DNA from: an uncultured Bacteroidota bacterium
Lineage (GTDB): Bacteria; Bacteroidota; Bacteroidia; Flavobacteriales; Flavobacteriaceae
Direction of reading: 5' to 3'
Assembly (NCBI GenBank): GCA_902606525.1
Contig: CACLGW010000004.1
Coordinates: 1 to 64,000 of the forward strand
Length of the DNA stretch: 64,000 nt
The stretch's first letter is position 1, and every line of letters starts with the position of its first letter. Below, piece after piece: positions 1-7,728 of this stretch. The notes beneath the pieces were generated by a model that saw nothing but the letters and a program-made list of their open reading frames with translations, did not search any database and was not told where the DNA came from. Position numbers and translations under genes: made by a program.

Positions 1-1
1 G

Positions 2-1072
2 AATAAAAGTACAGTTGGAGACGTAATTGGTAAAAAAGCTCAGGCATTGCTGGATTTTAAAATGGCAGATTTAAAAGTAATATATTCTACCTTTGATGAC
101 GCTTATACAAGAGATTCAAAAAGTTTCACAAATCCAAAGTTTTTATATAATTACTTTAAAACACTATATGACCGCTATAAAAGCGGTGATTCTGAAGTTA
201 GCATGGAAATGCTTATAAATAAATATGAAGAAGTATCAGAAAAATTCGATAATGAGATGATTGAGCTTGCTAAAAAATTAGACATTATCCTTAAAAAAGA
301 AGATACAGGTAAACCATTAACCGGCAGAGAGCAGAGAAGTAAAAGGATTTACAACGTTAATTCAAAAGCAATAGGGACTTTTCTTTCTAATCTTGATGCT
401 ATTATAGCAAAAGAAGCAACGTGTGAAAACTTAATTCCACTTTACAAAAGAAATTTTGAAGAATTTAAATTAGATGCCATTTGGCTAAAACGAGCTGCAA
501 GTAGAATGGACAGTAAAGAATGTTCTGATGACCCTTTTTTTGTCACCCTAGTTGAAGCTCTGCACACACTTGACCCTTCTGCAGATTCAGCGTATTATTT
601 AGGTCTACTTAATGATAAAAGCGGTAATTCTGAAGAAGCACTTCGTTATTATGAGGAATCTATTTCTCTTGAGTCAGATCCGTATAAAAAAGCAAAAATC
701 CTTCTAAAAATTGCAAATAAGTTTAAAATGGCAGGAAGAAAATCAAAAGCAAGAAGCTATGCAAATAAAGCTCTTGGCTTTCAGCCTTCAATGGGGCGAG
801 CTTATCTACTTATAGCAAACATGTATGCAGATAGTGCAAATGATTGCGGAGACACTCAATTCAATAAAAGAGCTGTTTACTGGTTGGCTGCAGATTTGGC
901 GGAGAAAGCTGGCCGAGTTGATAATTCTTTATCTAAGATTGTTAAAAGAACAGTACAAAGTTATACTGGAAGAGCACCCAGTAAAACTGATATTTTTACT
1001 GAAGGAAATGAAGGAAGTGTTATCAAATTTAGTTGTTGGATAAATAGGAGTGTTACAGTTCCAAAGCTATAA
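2..1072 (+). CDS. TPR-repeat protein upstream of lptC (5' end outside window)
   Basis: The reading frame is open to the left edge (codons from base 2), so the N-terminus is missing; the TTG at 47 is only the first start-like codon inside the frame. About 356 residues are visible. The C-terminal half has helical TPR-like repeats, for example a GLLNDKSGNSEEALRYYEES segment followed by a second unit ending in ANKALGFQPSMGRAYLLIA. TPRs bind proteins; no catalytic motif is seen. The stop directly abuts the lptC start at 1073, so it is probably cotranscribed and translationally coupled with lptC. A TPR protein directly before lptC is a familiar flavobacterial arrangement, which suggests an envelope role, but its exact function is unknown to me. 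Confidence 0.8.
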   Translation, partial: NKSTVGDVIGKKAQALLDFKMADLKVIYSTFDDAYTRDSKSFTNPKFLYNYFKTLYDRYKSGDSEVSMEMLINKYEEVSEKFDNEMIELAKKLDIILKKEDTGKPLTGREQRSKRIYNVNSKAIGTFLSNLDAIIAKEATCENLIPLYKRNFEEFKLDAIWLKRAASRMDSKECSDDPFFVTLVEALHTLDPSADSAYYLGLLNDKSGNSEEALRYYEESISLESDPYKKAKILLKIANKFKMAGRKSKARSYANKALGFQPSMGRAYLLIANMYADSANDCGDTQFNKRAVYWLAADLAEKAGRVDNSLSKIVKRTVQSYTGRAPSKTDIFTEGNEGSVIKFSCWINRSVTVPKL

Positions 1073-1645
1073 ATGAAAATCGTATTATTAAAAATAATAA
1101 AAGGGGTTGTAGCATCTGTTCTAACCCTTTTTATTTATTGTGAAGACAATACTAATACACTCAACGAAATTAACTCAGATCGACAAGACCCTATTGGAAT
1201 AGCAAAGAATATAAGAATGATATATTCAGACTCTATGAAGATTCAAGCCATCTTAACTGCCCCCAAACATATTGATTATACTAATTTGGATTTCAAATAT
1301 GCTGAATTTCCTGAGGGACTTAAGGTAATTTTTTTTGATGATTCTGGTAATCAAAATGAAGTGATAGCAAATTATGGCCTCCTTTATAGTAATACAAGAC
1401 TAATAGATTTAAAAGGAAACGTTCAATTAAAATCACATGAAGGTTCAATTTTAACTACAAATCAACTTTTTTGGGATGCAGAAAGTGAATGGTTATTTAC
1501 AGAACAAGCTTTTACATTTAAAGACAAGGACTACAATTTTGATGCTCAACGATTGGATACCAATAAAGATTTCACTAAATTCCAAACAGGTAATTTAATT
1601 GGAACTATATTCGTTTCTGAAACAAAAGACAGCCTATCAAAATAA
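1073..1645 (+). CDS. lptC: LPS export periplasmic protein LptC
   Basis: 190 residues, matching LptC size. One hydrophobic N-terminal segment (about residues 8-23) ends in a cysteine (C23) in a poor lipobox context, so it may be an anchor or a lipoprotein signal. The rest is beta-rich with the repeated pattern of the OstA/LptC fold (DSMKIQAILTAPK, LIDLKGNVQLKSHEGSILTT). LptC receives LPS from the LptBFG ATPase in the inner membrane and passes it to LptA; LptE, the outer-membrane partner, is encoded at 32127-32660. The start ATG follows the preceding stop without a gap. The call rests on fold pattern and gene order. Confidence 0.82.
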   Translation: MKIVLLKIIKGVVASVLTLFIYCEDNTNTLNEINSDRQDPIGIAKNIRMIYSDSMKIQAILTAPKHIDYTNLDFKYAEFPEGLKVIFFDDSGNQNEVIANYGLLYSNTRLIDLKGNVQLKSHEGSILTTNQLFWDAESEWLFTEQAFTFKDKDYNFDAQRLDTNKDFTKFQTGNLIGTIFVSETKDSLSK

Positions 1646-1665
1646 TAAGTTTGTTTTATTAAAAT

Positions 1666-1860
1666 ATGAAAACTTATAAAATTTCAGAGGTATTGTATTA
1701 TGTGATAGCAGTAATCTCAGCTTACAAAATGATTATTCTTTGGGAAGAAGACCAAACGCGCGCATATTACTTTTTAGGCTTTTCTGTTCTATCAATTTTT
1801 ATGGCACTTTTTAGACGTCACTTCCGCCGAAAAATTAATCAACGAGACAATTCATCTTAA
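1666..1860 (+). CDS. Small two-helix membrane protein
   Basis: 64 residues with two hydrophobic stretches (about residues 9-26 and 34-50) followed by a strongly basic tail (RRHFRRKINQR). By the positive-inside rule the C-terminus should be cytoplasmic. Its TAA shares one base with the ATG of the CNNM transporter at 1860, so the two are probably translationally coupled. I do not recognise a family with a known function. Its position between lptC and an ion transporter gene suggests an accessory membrane subunit, which is inference. Confidence 0.7.
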   Translation: MKTYKISEVLYYVIAVISAYKMIILWEEDQTRAYYFLGFSVLSIFMALFRRHFRRKINQRDNSS

Positions 1861-3134
1861 TGATATTTACAGACTTTGTAATTATTGTTTGCTTAGTACT
1901 TTCTGCTTTCTTCTCAGGGATGGAAATTGCTTTTGTGTCTTCAAATAGAATTTATTTAGAAATTGAAAAACTTCAAGCAAGTTTTACCTCTAGGGTTTTA
2001 AAAAGTATTACAAGAAAACCGTCCCGCTTTATTGCGAGCATGCTTCTTGGAAATAATATAGCTTTGGTTATTTATGGAATTTTTACTGGCGATCGAATTC
2101 TACAACTTTTTTTCCCGGAAACTATTCTAATGGGGGAAGTTAGTTTAATAATTGTGTTTTATCAAACATTGATATCTACAGCAATAATCTTAATTACTGC
2201 CGAATTTTTACCAAAAGTTTTCTTTCAACTCTATGCGAATTTAGCAATTAAAATTTTTGCAATTCCTGTTGCTTTTTTCTTTTATATTTTTTACCCTATT
2301 ACTTTCTTGATAATCCAATTTACAGATGTCATTCTCAAGAAATTTTTAAAAACAGATTCTGATCAGGTTCAACTTTCGTTTTCAAAAGTAGAGTTAGGGA
2401 ATTATATTGAAGAACAATTGGAGTCAAGTTTTGATAAAGAAAACCTTGATTCTGAGATACAAATTTTTCAAAATGCTCTTGATTTTTCGGAAGTAAAGAC
2501 AAAGGAAGCTATGGTTCCAAGAGCTGAGTTAGTTGCTGTAGATCAAGAAACACCTATAGAAGAAATAAAAGATCTTTTCATTACCACGGGTTTTTCAAAA
2601 ATTCCTGTTTTTCAAGGTACAATTGATAGAATTTTGGGTTATGTGCACGTATTTGATATGATGAAAAACCCTAATACCCTAAAAAATATTCTTTTACCTT
2701 TAGCATATGTCCCAGAGACAATGCTTATTAATGATGTATTAAAACTTTTAACACGCCAGCACAAGAGTATATCTGTGGTGATAGATGAATACGGGGGGAT
2801 TTCTGGAATAGTCACTGTAGAAGATATCGTAGAAGAGCTTTTCGGAGAAATTGAGGATGAATACGATAAAGTTGAACACGTTGAAAATTGTTTAGACGAG
2901 ACTAGCTTTGACTTTTCCGCACGTCTTGAAGTAGATTATTTGAATCAGAAGTATGATCTATCACTTCCAGTTAGTGAATTTTATGAAACATTAGGTGGAT
3001 TAGTTGCATATAATTTGGGAGATATACCTCAACAAGACGATCAAATTGAAGTTCCACCCTATACTTTAACGATAAAAAAAGTTTCAGCTACAAAAGTAGA
3101 ACAGATTATCCTTACTCAATCTGGAGAGGAATAA
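1860..3134 (+). CDS. CNNM/CorC-HlyC family transporter with CBS pair
   Basis: 424 residues. The N-terminal DUF21/CNNM membrane domain (about 1-150, several hydrophobic helices, motif FFSGMEIAF) is followed by two CBS domains (about 215-335; motifs AMVPRAELVAVD and IDEYGGISGIVTVEDIVEEL) and a C-terminal CorC_HlyC domain (about 345-420). CNNM/CorC proteins are linked to Mg2+ or Co2+ export, with CBS domains sensing nucleotides. The family is often annotated hemolysin, and the gliding protein GldE belongs to it; this copy lies with lptC rather than gldD, so I do not call it gldE. It overlaps the preceding small gene by one base. Confidence 0.88.
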   Translation: MIFTDFVIIVCLVLSAFFSGMEIAFVSSNRIYLEIEKLQASFTSRVLKSITRKPSRFIASMLLGNNIALVIYGIFTGDRILQLFFPETILMGEVSLIIVFYQTLISTAIILITAEFLPKVFFQLYANLAIKIFAIPVAFFFYIFYPITFLIIQFTDVILKKFLKTDSDQVQLSFSKVELGNYIEEQLESSFDKENLDSEIQIFQNALDFSEVKTKEAMVPRAELVAVDQETPIEEIKDLFITTGFSKIPVFQGTIDRILGYVHVFDMMKNPNTLKNILLPLAYVPETMLINDVLKLLTRQHKSISVVIDEYGGISGIVTVEDIVEELFGEIEDEYDKVEHVENCLDETSFDFSARLEVDYLNQKYDLSLPVSEFYETLGGLVAYNLGDIPQQDDQIEVPPYTLTIKKVSATKVEQIILTQSGEE

Positions 3135-3199
3135 ACCCATTTTTGTGTTACCACTTCTACTTTTGGGATTACAGACTTTCTTTTTTCAAATGAATAGTT

Positions 3200-3207
3200 T
3201 AATTTTG
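3200..3207 (+). promoter_or_regulatory. Candidate -7 box for the ppiD-like gene
   Basis: TAATTTTG fits the Bacteroidota TAnnTTTG -7 consensus and lies 23 bases before the ATG at 3231. No clear -33 TTG is seen at the usual spacing, so the call rests on one element. Confidence 0.45.
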
Positions 3208-3230
3208 GAACCGATTGTAAAATACAAATT

Positions 3231-5345
3231 ATGGCCATTTTAGGGAAAATTAGACAACGCTCCATTTTTTTGATCCTTGTAATTGGAATGGCGCTTTTTG
3301 CTTTCGTGATCTCAGGAGTTTTCGATGGAAGCTCCTCAGATAATGAGCCCACTGATCCTATAGCAGTAATTAATGATAAAGAAGTAGAAATAGGTTTCTT
3401 TCGTCAAATGGTCGAACAAACCGAAAGAACATATAATTATTCCACACTAAAATCGGTAAATATGGTGTGGAATCAAGCTTTGAGAAACACTATTTTCAAT
3501 CAGCAATTTGAAAAACTAGGGATTGATGCGGGAAAAGATCAGTTGGAACAGATTATTTCATCTGATGATAATGTGATCAACAATACGAGTTTTCAAAATG
3601 AAGCAGGTTTTTTTGACTTTGGAATATTTTCTGACTACATTTCTAAGATGAAGGTTGAAAATCCAACTGCATATGAAAACTGGAAGATTCAAGAGCAAAG
3701 TATAATTGGAGTTGCAAAACAGCGTATTTATCTTGATCTAATAAAGTCTAGTAATGTGATGACTGAAACTGAGGCCAAGATAAATTATCATTTTGAAAAT
3801 GATAATGTTAATTTAGAATATGTTCAGATTCCTTTTGAGATAATTCCAGACAGCCTTGTTAATATTTCACAATCAGAAGTAAACAGATATATTAAAAATA
3901 ATGAAAATGATTATAAAATAAATAATTCTAGAAGCATCCAATATGTAATTTTTGAAGAGATTCCAACTGAAGATGATCTTGCGGCAATCCAATTACGCCT
4001 AGATGGTATAAAAACTCAAAGAATTACCTATAACAATGTTTCAAAACTTACCGATACCATTATGGGTTTAAAAGAGACAGTGAATATTAGTGATTTTATT
4101 GATGAATATTCTGAAGTTTCCTTTGATTCCGTTTATAAACCACGGGGTGCTTATAACAATGATTATGCTGATATTTTATTTGGATTAGATGAGGGAGAGG
4201 TATTTGGCCCCTATCGAGATGGGAATTCGTTTAAAATTTCAAGACTTATAGGGAAAAAAAATAACGCTTCATTACGAGCAAGTCATATACTTGTTTCGTT
4301 TCAAGATGCTTCACGTGCTCCTTCCAATATATCAATTTCAAAGGAAGAGGCTAGAATTAAGGCATATAGAATTCTCCGTCTAGCTAGAAGATCATCAACA
4401 AGTTTTGAAGAATTAGTTAGAGAAAATTCCGATGGTCCTACTAAAAATCGTGGAGGAGATTTAGGATTTTTCCAAAAAGGTGATATGGCTCCAGAATTTT
4501 ATGATTTTGTAAATAAAAACAGGGTAGGGAGAATAGGCTTAGTTGAAACTGAATTTGGATTTCATATTATAAAGATAACAGATAAAGATGATTTAGCATT
4601 AATTGCTGATGTAGTTTCAGAAGCACTACCCTCGAACAAAACGTCTAATGAAATTTTTAGAAAGGCAACCCAGTTTGAAATGGATGCTTCTGAAGACAAA
4701 GAATTTCTTAAAATTGCTGAGCGAAGTGGTTATAAAGTGAGACCTGTCAAAAAAATTTCCGCCTTGGAAGAAAACCTGCCAGGTTTGAATCAACAAAGGA
4801 ACATAGTCAAATGGGCTTTTGAAAATGAAAGAAAAATTGGAGATATTAGCCGTTTTTCGTTGAGCCGAGGCGGTTATGCTGTAGTTGAACTTACAGGGAA
4901 GATTAAAGAGGGTTTAGCAACTATTAATGATGTGGGAGATAAGGTTCGTGAAATTTTAAGAAAAGATAAAAAAGCTACCCTAATTAAAAAATTGTATTCA
5001 GGAAAGACCACATTACAATCTCTAGCTGAAAACGAAAAATTATCAATTGTTAAAGCATCTGCAGTAAATCAAAAAAACCCTACACTTGTTGGAGCAGGAA
5101 ACGAGCCCTATGTTTTGGGAGTAGCATTTGCACTTAAACCGGGGGAATTATCTGATTTAATTAAAGGAGAAAAAGGTGTATATAAATTACTTCTTAAACA
5201 AAAAAATATTGTTGAAGATCTAGATAATTACACTTCATATGCAGAACAGGTAAGACAAGACATGAGCAATAAAATGATGGAAAATGTGTATTTAGCACTT
5301 GAATCAGTTGCCAAAATCGACGATAATAGAGCCTTGTATTATTAA
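3231..5345 (+). CDS. Membrane-anchored peptidyl-prolyl isomerase, PpiD/SurA type
   Basis: 704 residues. One N-terminal transmembrane segment (about 9-30, IFLILVIGMALFAFVIS) is followed by a SurA-N-like helical chaperone domain. A parvulin PPIase domain begins near residue 346 (ASLRASHILVSF) and carries the family signature GGDLGFFQKGDMAPEFYDF and FGFHIIKI. A long C-terminal region may include a second, degenerate parvulin fold. PpiD proteins sit in the inner membrane facing the periplasm and help newly exported proteins fold. The gene has its own promoter-like box at 3200 after a 96-base gap from the CNNM gene. Confidence 0.88.
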   Translation: MAILGKIRQRSIFLILVIGMALFAFVISGVFDGSSSDNEPTDPIAVINDKEVEIGFFRQMVEQTERTYNYSTLKSVNMVWNQALRNTIFNQQFEKLGIDAGKDQLEQIISSDDNVINNTSFQNEAGFFDFGIFSDYISKMKVENPTAYENWKIQEQSIIGVAKQRIYLDLIKSSNVMTETEAKINYHFENDNVNLEYVQIPFEIIPDSLVNISQSEVNRYIKNNENDYKINNSRSIQYVIFEEIPTEDDLAAIQLRLDGIKTQRITYNNVSKLTDTIMGLKETVNISDFIDEYSEVSFDSVYKPRGAYNNDYADILFGLDEGEVFGPYRDGNSFKISRLIGKKNNASLRASHILVSFQDASRAPSNISISKEEARIKAYRILRLARRSSTSFEELVRENSDGPTKNRGGDLGFFQKGDMAPEFYDFVNKNRVGRIGLVETEFGFHIIKITDKDDLALIADVVSEALPSNKTSNEIFRKATQFEMDASEDKEFLKIAERSGYKVRPVKKISALEENLPGLNQQRNIVKWAFENERKIGDISRFSLSRGGYAVVELTGKIKEGLATINDVGDKVREILRKDKKATLIKKLYSGKTTLQSLAENEKLSIVKASAVNQKNPTLVGAGNEPYVLGVAFALKPGELSDLIKGEKGVYKLLLKQKNIVEDLDNYTSYAEQVRQDMSNKMMENVYLALESVAKIDDNRALYY

Positions 5346-5404
5346 ATAAAATTAATTAGAAAAATATCTGGAATATAAATAGAAATATTTGATAAGCAGG
5401 AATT

Positions 5405-6310
5405 CTAGTCCACCAAACACATATCCTTCCACGAAAGAATTGTTTTGAACCCCCTTTTCTCAAAATAGTCCAATGAATTCTTAACTTTTGTTACTAGAAC
5501 GAAATCTCCACCCCAGGCCCCTAAACTTTTTATACTTCCAGGAAAATCAGTAAATAAATCTTTTTTTATAGGACTTTGATTTATTATAAATCCAATTATT
5601 TTTTCGTGATCTTCAATCGCTTTTTCAAATTCATTTAAATCATTTGTTGATGAGATTATATCAGTAAGATTATTCAATTCATCAATGTGGTAATTACTTA
5701 ATTTTTTTATGTTAAATTCTTTTATAGCTCGTTGACTGTTTTTTTTGTGGTTTAAATACACGAAATAAAGTTGGTCTGCAAAAGCTGGAGAAAAATTTGT
5801 AGCCTCAATATGATGTTTTTTTTGCTTTTTAGTAAAGAAAATGGGCTTCCTAGCTAGTCCACATGCAATATCATAGCCACTTCCACCAAAGGTAAAATTT
5901 AATAAATCGTAAGGATTTACTTTTGCCCATGATGCAACATTTAAAATTAGGGATGAAGAGCTACCTAAACCCCAAAAGCGATCAAATTCTAAATATGTTT
6001 CAACGTGGCCCCCACTAGATAAAAAAGAAGAGTTTCTTTTCCTAGAAATACTTAAAATTTTTTGGAGCCGTTTAGCAATTGATATGTCTGAACTTATTAC
6101 AATATCAAAAGATGGTAATTGAAAACTAACCTCAAACCACTTTTCACCTCTATGATCAAAACTAGACCAGTGAAGCTCTTTAGATTTATTATCTACTACG
6201 AAGTTCAATAGTTGCCCCTTTTTACAAGGAACCGCTAGTGCCTTTGCTCCGCCTAACACAGCATATTCAGCAGTAATTAATAATTTCCCATGACTATAAA
6301 AAGAATACAT
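5405..6310 (-). CDS. GHMP kinase of the GYDIA family
   Basis: 301 residues. The N-terminal GHMP motif HGKLLITAEYAVL is at about 8-19, the ATP-binding glycine/serine loop GLGSSSS at 114-120, and the family-defining SGYDIA at 144-149. GHMP kinases phosphorylate small metabolites; adjacency to HMG-CoA reductase (its ATG directly follows that gene's stop) points to a mevalonate-pathway kinase, either mevalonate or phosphomevalonate kinase. Which step cannot be decided from sequence. It faces the ppiD-like gene with a 59-base gap and no strong terminator between. Confidence 0.85.
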   Translation of the reverse strand: MYSFYSHGKLLITAEYAVLGGAKALAVPCKKGQLLNFVVDNKSKELHWSSFDHRGEKWFEVSFQLPSFDIVISSDISIAKRLQKILSISRKRNSSFLSSGGHVETYLEFDRFWGLGSSSSLILNVASWAKVNPYDLLNFTFGGSGYDIACGLARKPIFFTKKQKKHHIEATNFSPAFADQLYFVYLNHKKNSQRAIKEFNIKKLSNYHIDELNNLTDIISSTNDLNEFEKAIEDHEKIIGFIINQSPIKKDLFTDFPGSIKSLGAWGGDFVLVTKVKNSLDYFEKRGFKTILSWKDMCLVD

Positions 6311-7630
6311 CTATAGTTTATTTTGTTCTAAAAATTTTTCTACAGATTTAACTGAAACTCTATTTTTTTTAAAATAGCTTACGGCTGCTTTTTTTTGAAC
6401 TTCATTTGCATTAAACTGGTTAAGTATATTAATTAAATGCATTTTCATGTGCCCTTTTTGTATACCTTCAGTAACTAAAGAGCGTAATGCAGCAAAATTT
6501 TGTGCTAACCCAGCCACGGCAATAATCTCCATAAGTTTTTCTGCTGACGGCTTACCGAGAAGTTCCAAACACCAACTTACCATTGGATGAATTTGAGTTA
6601 ACCCACCAATTGTTCCAACTGCAAGCGGTAGTGAAAGTTCCATTATAAATTTATCATCTTTGATATATGCATTGCTAAGTGAGCTATATTTACCAGATCT
6701 AGCGGCATATGCATGAACTCCTGCTTCAACAGCCCTAAAGTCATTCCCTGTTGCAATAATTAGTGCGTCTACGCCATTCATAATTCCCTTATTGTGAGTT
6801 ACTGCTCGATAAACTTCACATTTAGCTATTTCGACTGCTTGAATTATACGCTTTGCAAACCTGTAACTATATTTATCATTTATTTGAGGATATAGTTCCT
6901 TAACTGGACAGCTTACTTCTGCTTGAACAACACACTGTGGGACATAATTAGAGAGAATACTCATCAAAATATCAATAGGGTTTTCTTGATCTTTGAAAAG
7001 ATGATATTCTTTTGCAAATTTAACAAGAGTTTTGGCTAAATTTTCTAAGCAAGAATTGATGAAATTAGCTCCCATTGCGTCTACTGTCTTAATATCTAAA
7101 TGCAATTGATAATAGTATGGTAACTTTTCACCCTTATTTACCAGATTAAGATCCAAGATTCCTCCACCTCTTTCTTGCATATTTCTAGTAATATGTGCTA
7201 CAGATTTTATTAAATCTGATTTTTTACGATCGAAAAACTTCATTAAATCTCTTGGGTTCCCTTCAAAAAGAAAATGTATTTGTCCAACTTTGGTGGTGTC
7301 TAAAATTTTAGTTTTAAAACCTCCTCTAGTGCTCCAGAATTTTGCTGAGTTTGCAGCACCAGCAACTACAGAACTTTCTTCGGTTACCATCGGTAATGTG
7401 TAAAAGTTACCATTAATTAAAAAATTGGGAGCTACTCCAAGAGGTAAATAGAAATTCGAAAGAGAATTTTCTATAAATTCATCATGTCGTGTTTGCAGTT
7501 TAAAATCTGAGTTCCAATAAGACTCGAGTTGTCTTTTTGCCTTATCTACATTACTAAAATGAGTGTTAGTGATCCAATCTATTTTTTCCGATTTTGTCAT
7601 TCTCGAAAAGCCAGAGATCTTTTTACTCAT
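6311..7630 (-). CDS. Hydroxymethylglutaryl-CoA reductase, class II
   Basis: About 439 residues from the ATG at 7630 (MSKKISGF). A longer frame runs to 7708, but its extra 26 codons contain a TAATTTTG promoter box, so I prefer 7630. Class II catalytic residues are visible: Glu in TEESSVVAGAA, Lys in THNKGIMNGVD, Asp in TGNDFRAVEAG and His in GHMKMH. The enzyme interconverts HMG-CoA and mevalonate with NAD(P)H. Class II enzymes are often labelled degradative, but the GHMP kinase fused into the same operon suggests a biosynthetic role for isoprenoids. The downstream kinase starts at the next base after the stop. Confidence 0.93.
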   Translation of the reverse strand: MSKKISGFSRMTKSEKIDWITNTHFSNVDKAKRQLESYWNSDFKLQTRHDEFIENSLSNFYLPLGVAPNFLINGNFYTLPMVTEESSVVAGAANSAKFWSTRGGFKTKILDTTKVGQIHFLFEGNPRDLMKFFDRKKSDLIKSVAHITRNMQERGGGILDLNLVNKGEKLPYYYQLHLDIKTVDAMGANFINSCLENLAKTLVKFAKEYHLFKDQENPIDILMSILSNYVPQCVVQAEVSCPVKELYPQINDKYSYRFAKRIIQAVEIAKCEVYRAVTHNKGIMNGVDALIIATGNDFRAVEAGVHAYAARSGKYSSLSNAYIKDDKFIMELSLPLAVGTIGGLTQIHPMVSWCLELLGKPSAEKLMEIIAVAGLAQNFAALRSLVTEGIQKGHMKMHLINILNQFNANEVQKKAAVSYFKKNRVSVKSVEKFLEQNKL

Positions 7631-7666
7631 GTTTTTTTTATAAAGATAAAGAATTTCAACCCCTTC

Positions 7667-7674
7667 CAAAATTA
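7667..7674 (-). promoter_or_regulatory. Candidate -7 box for the HMG-CoA reductase operon
   Basis: On the minus strand these bases read TAATTTTG, an exact TAnnTTTG box, 36 bases upstream of the ATG at 7630. It lies within the longer open frame, which argues for the shorter protein. Confidence 0.5.
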
Positions 7675-7728
7675 TGGTTAACGCATTTTTCCTAAATTGC
7701 CTAATCAATAAAAAAAATTAAATTATTT

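Noticed and set aside
1860-3134. Calling the CNNM/CBS gene gldE
   Set aside because: GldE belongs to this family but is normally placed near gldD; this gene sits with lptC and shows the generic family pattern.
7631-7708. N-terminal extension of HMG-CoA reductase
   Set aside because: The stretch contains a promoter box and the conserved N-terminus begins at 7630.
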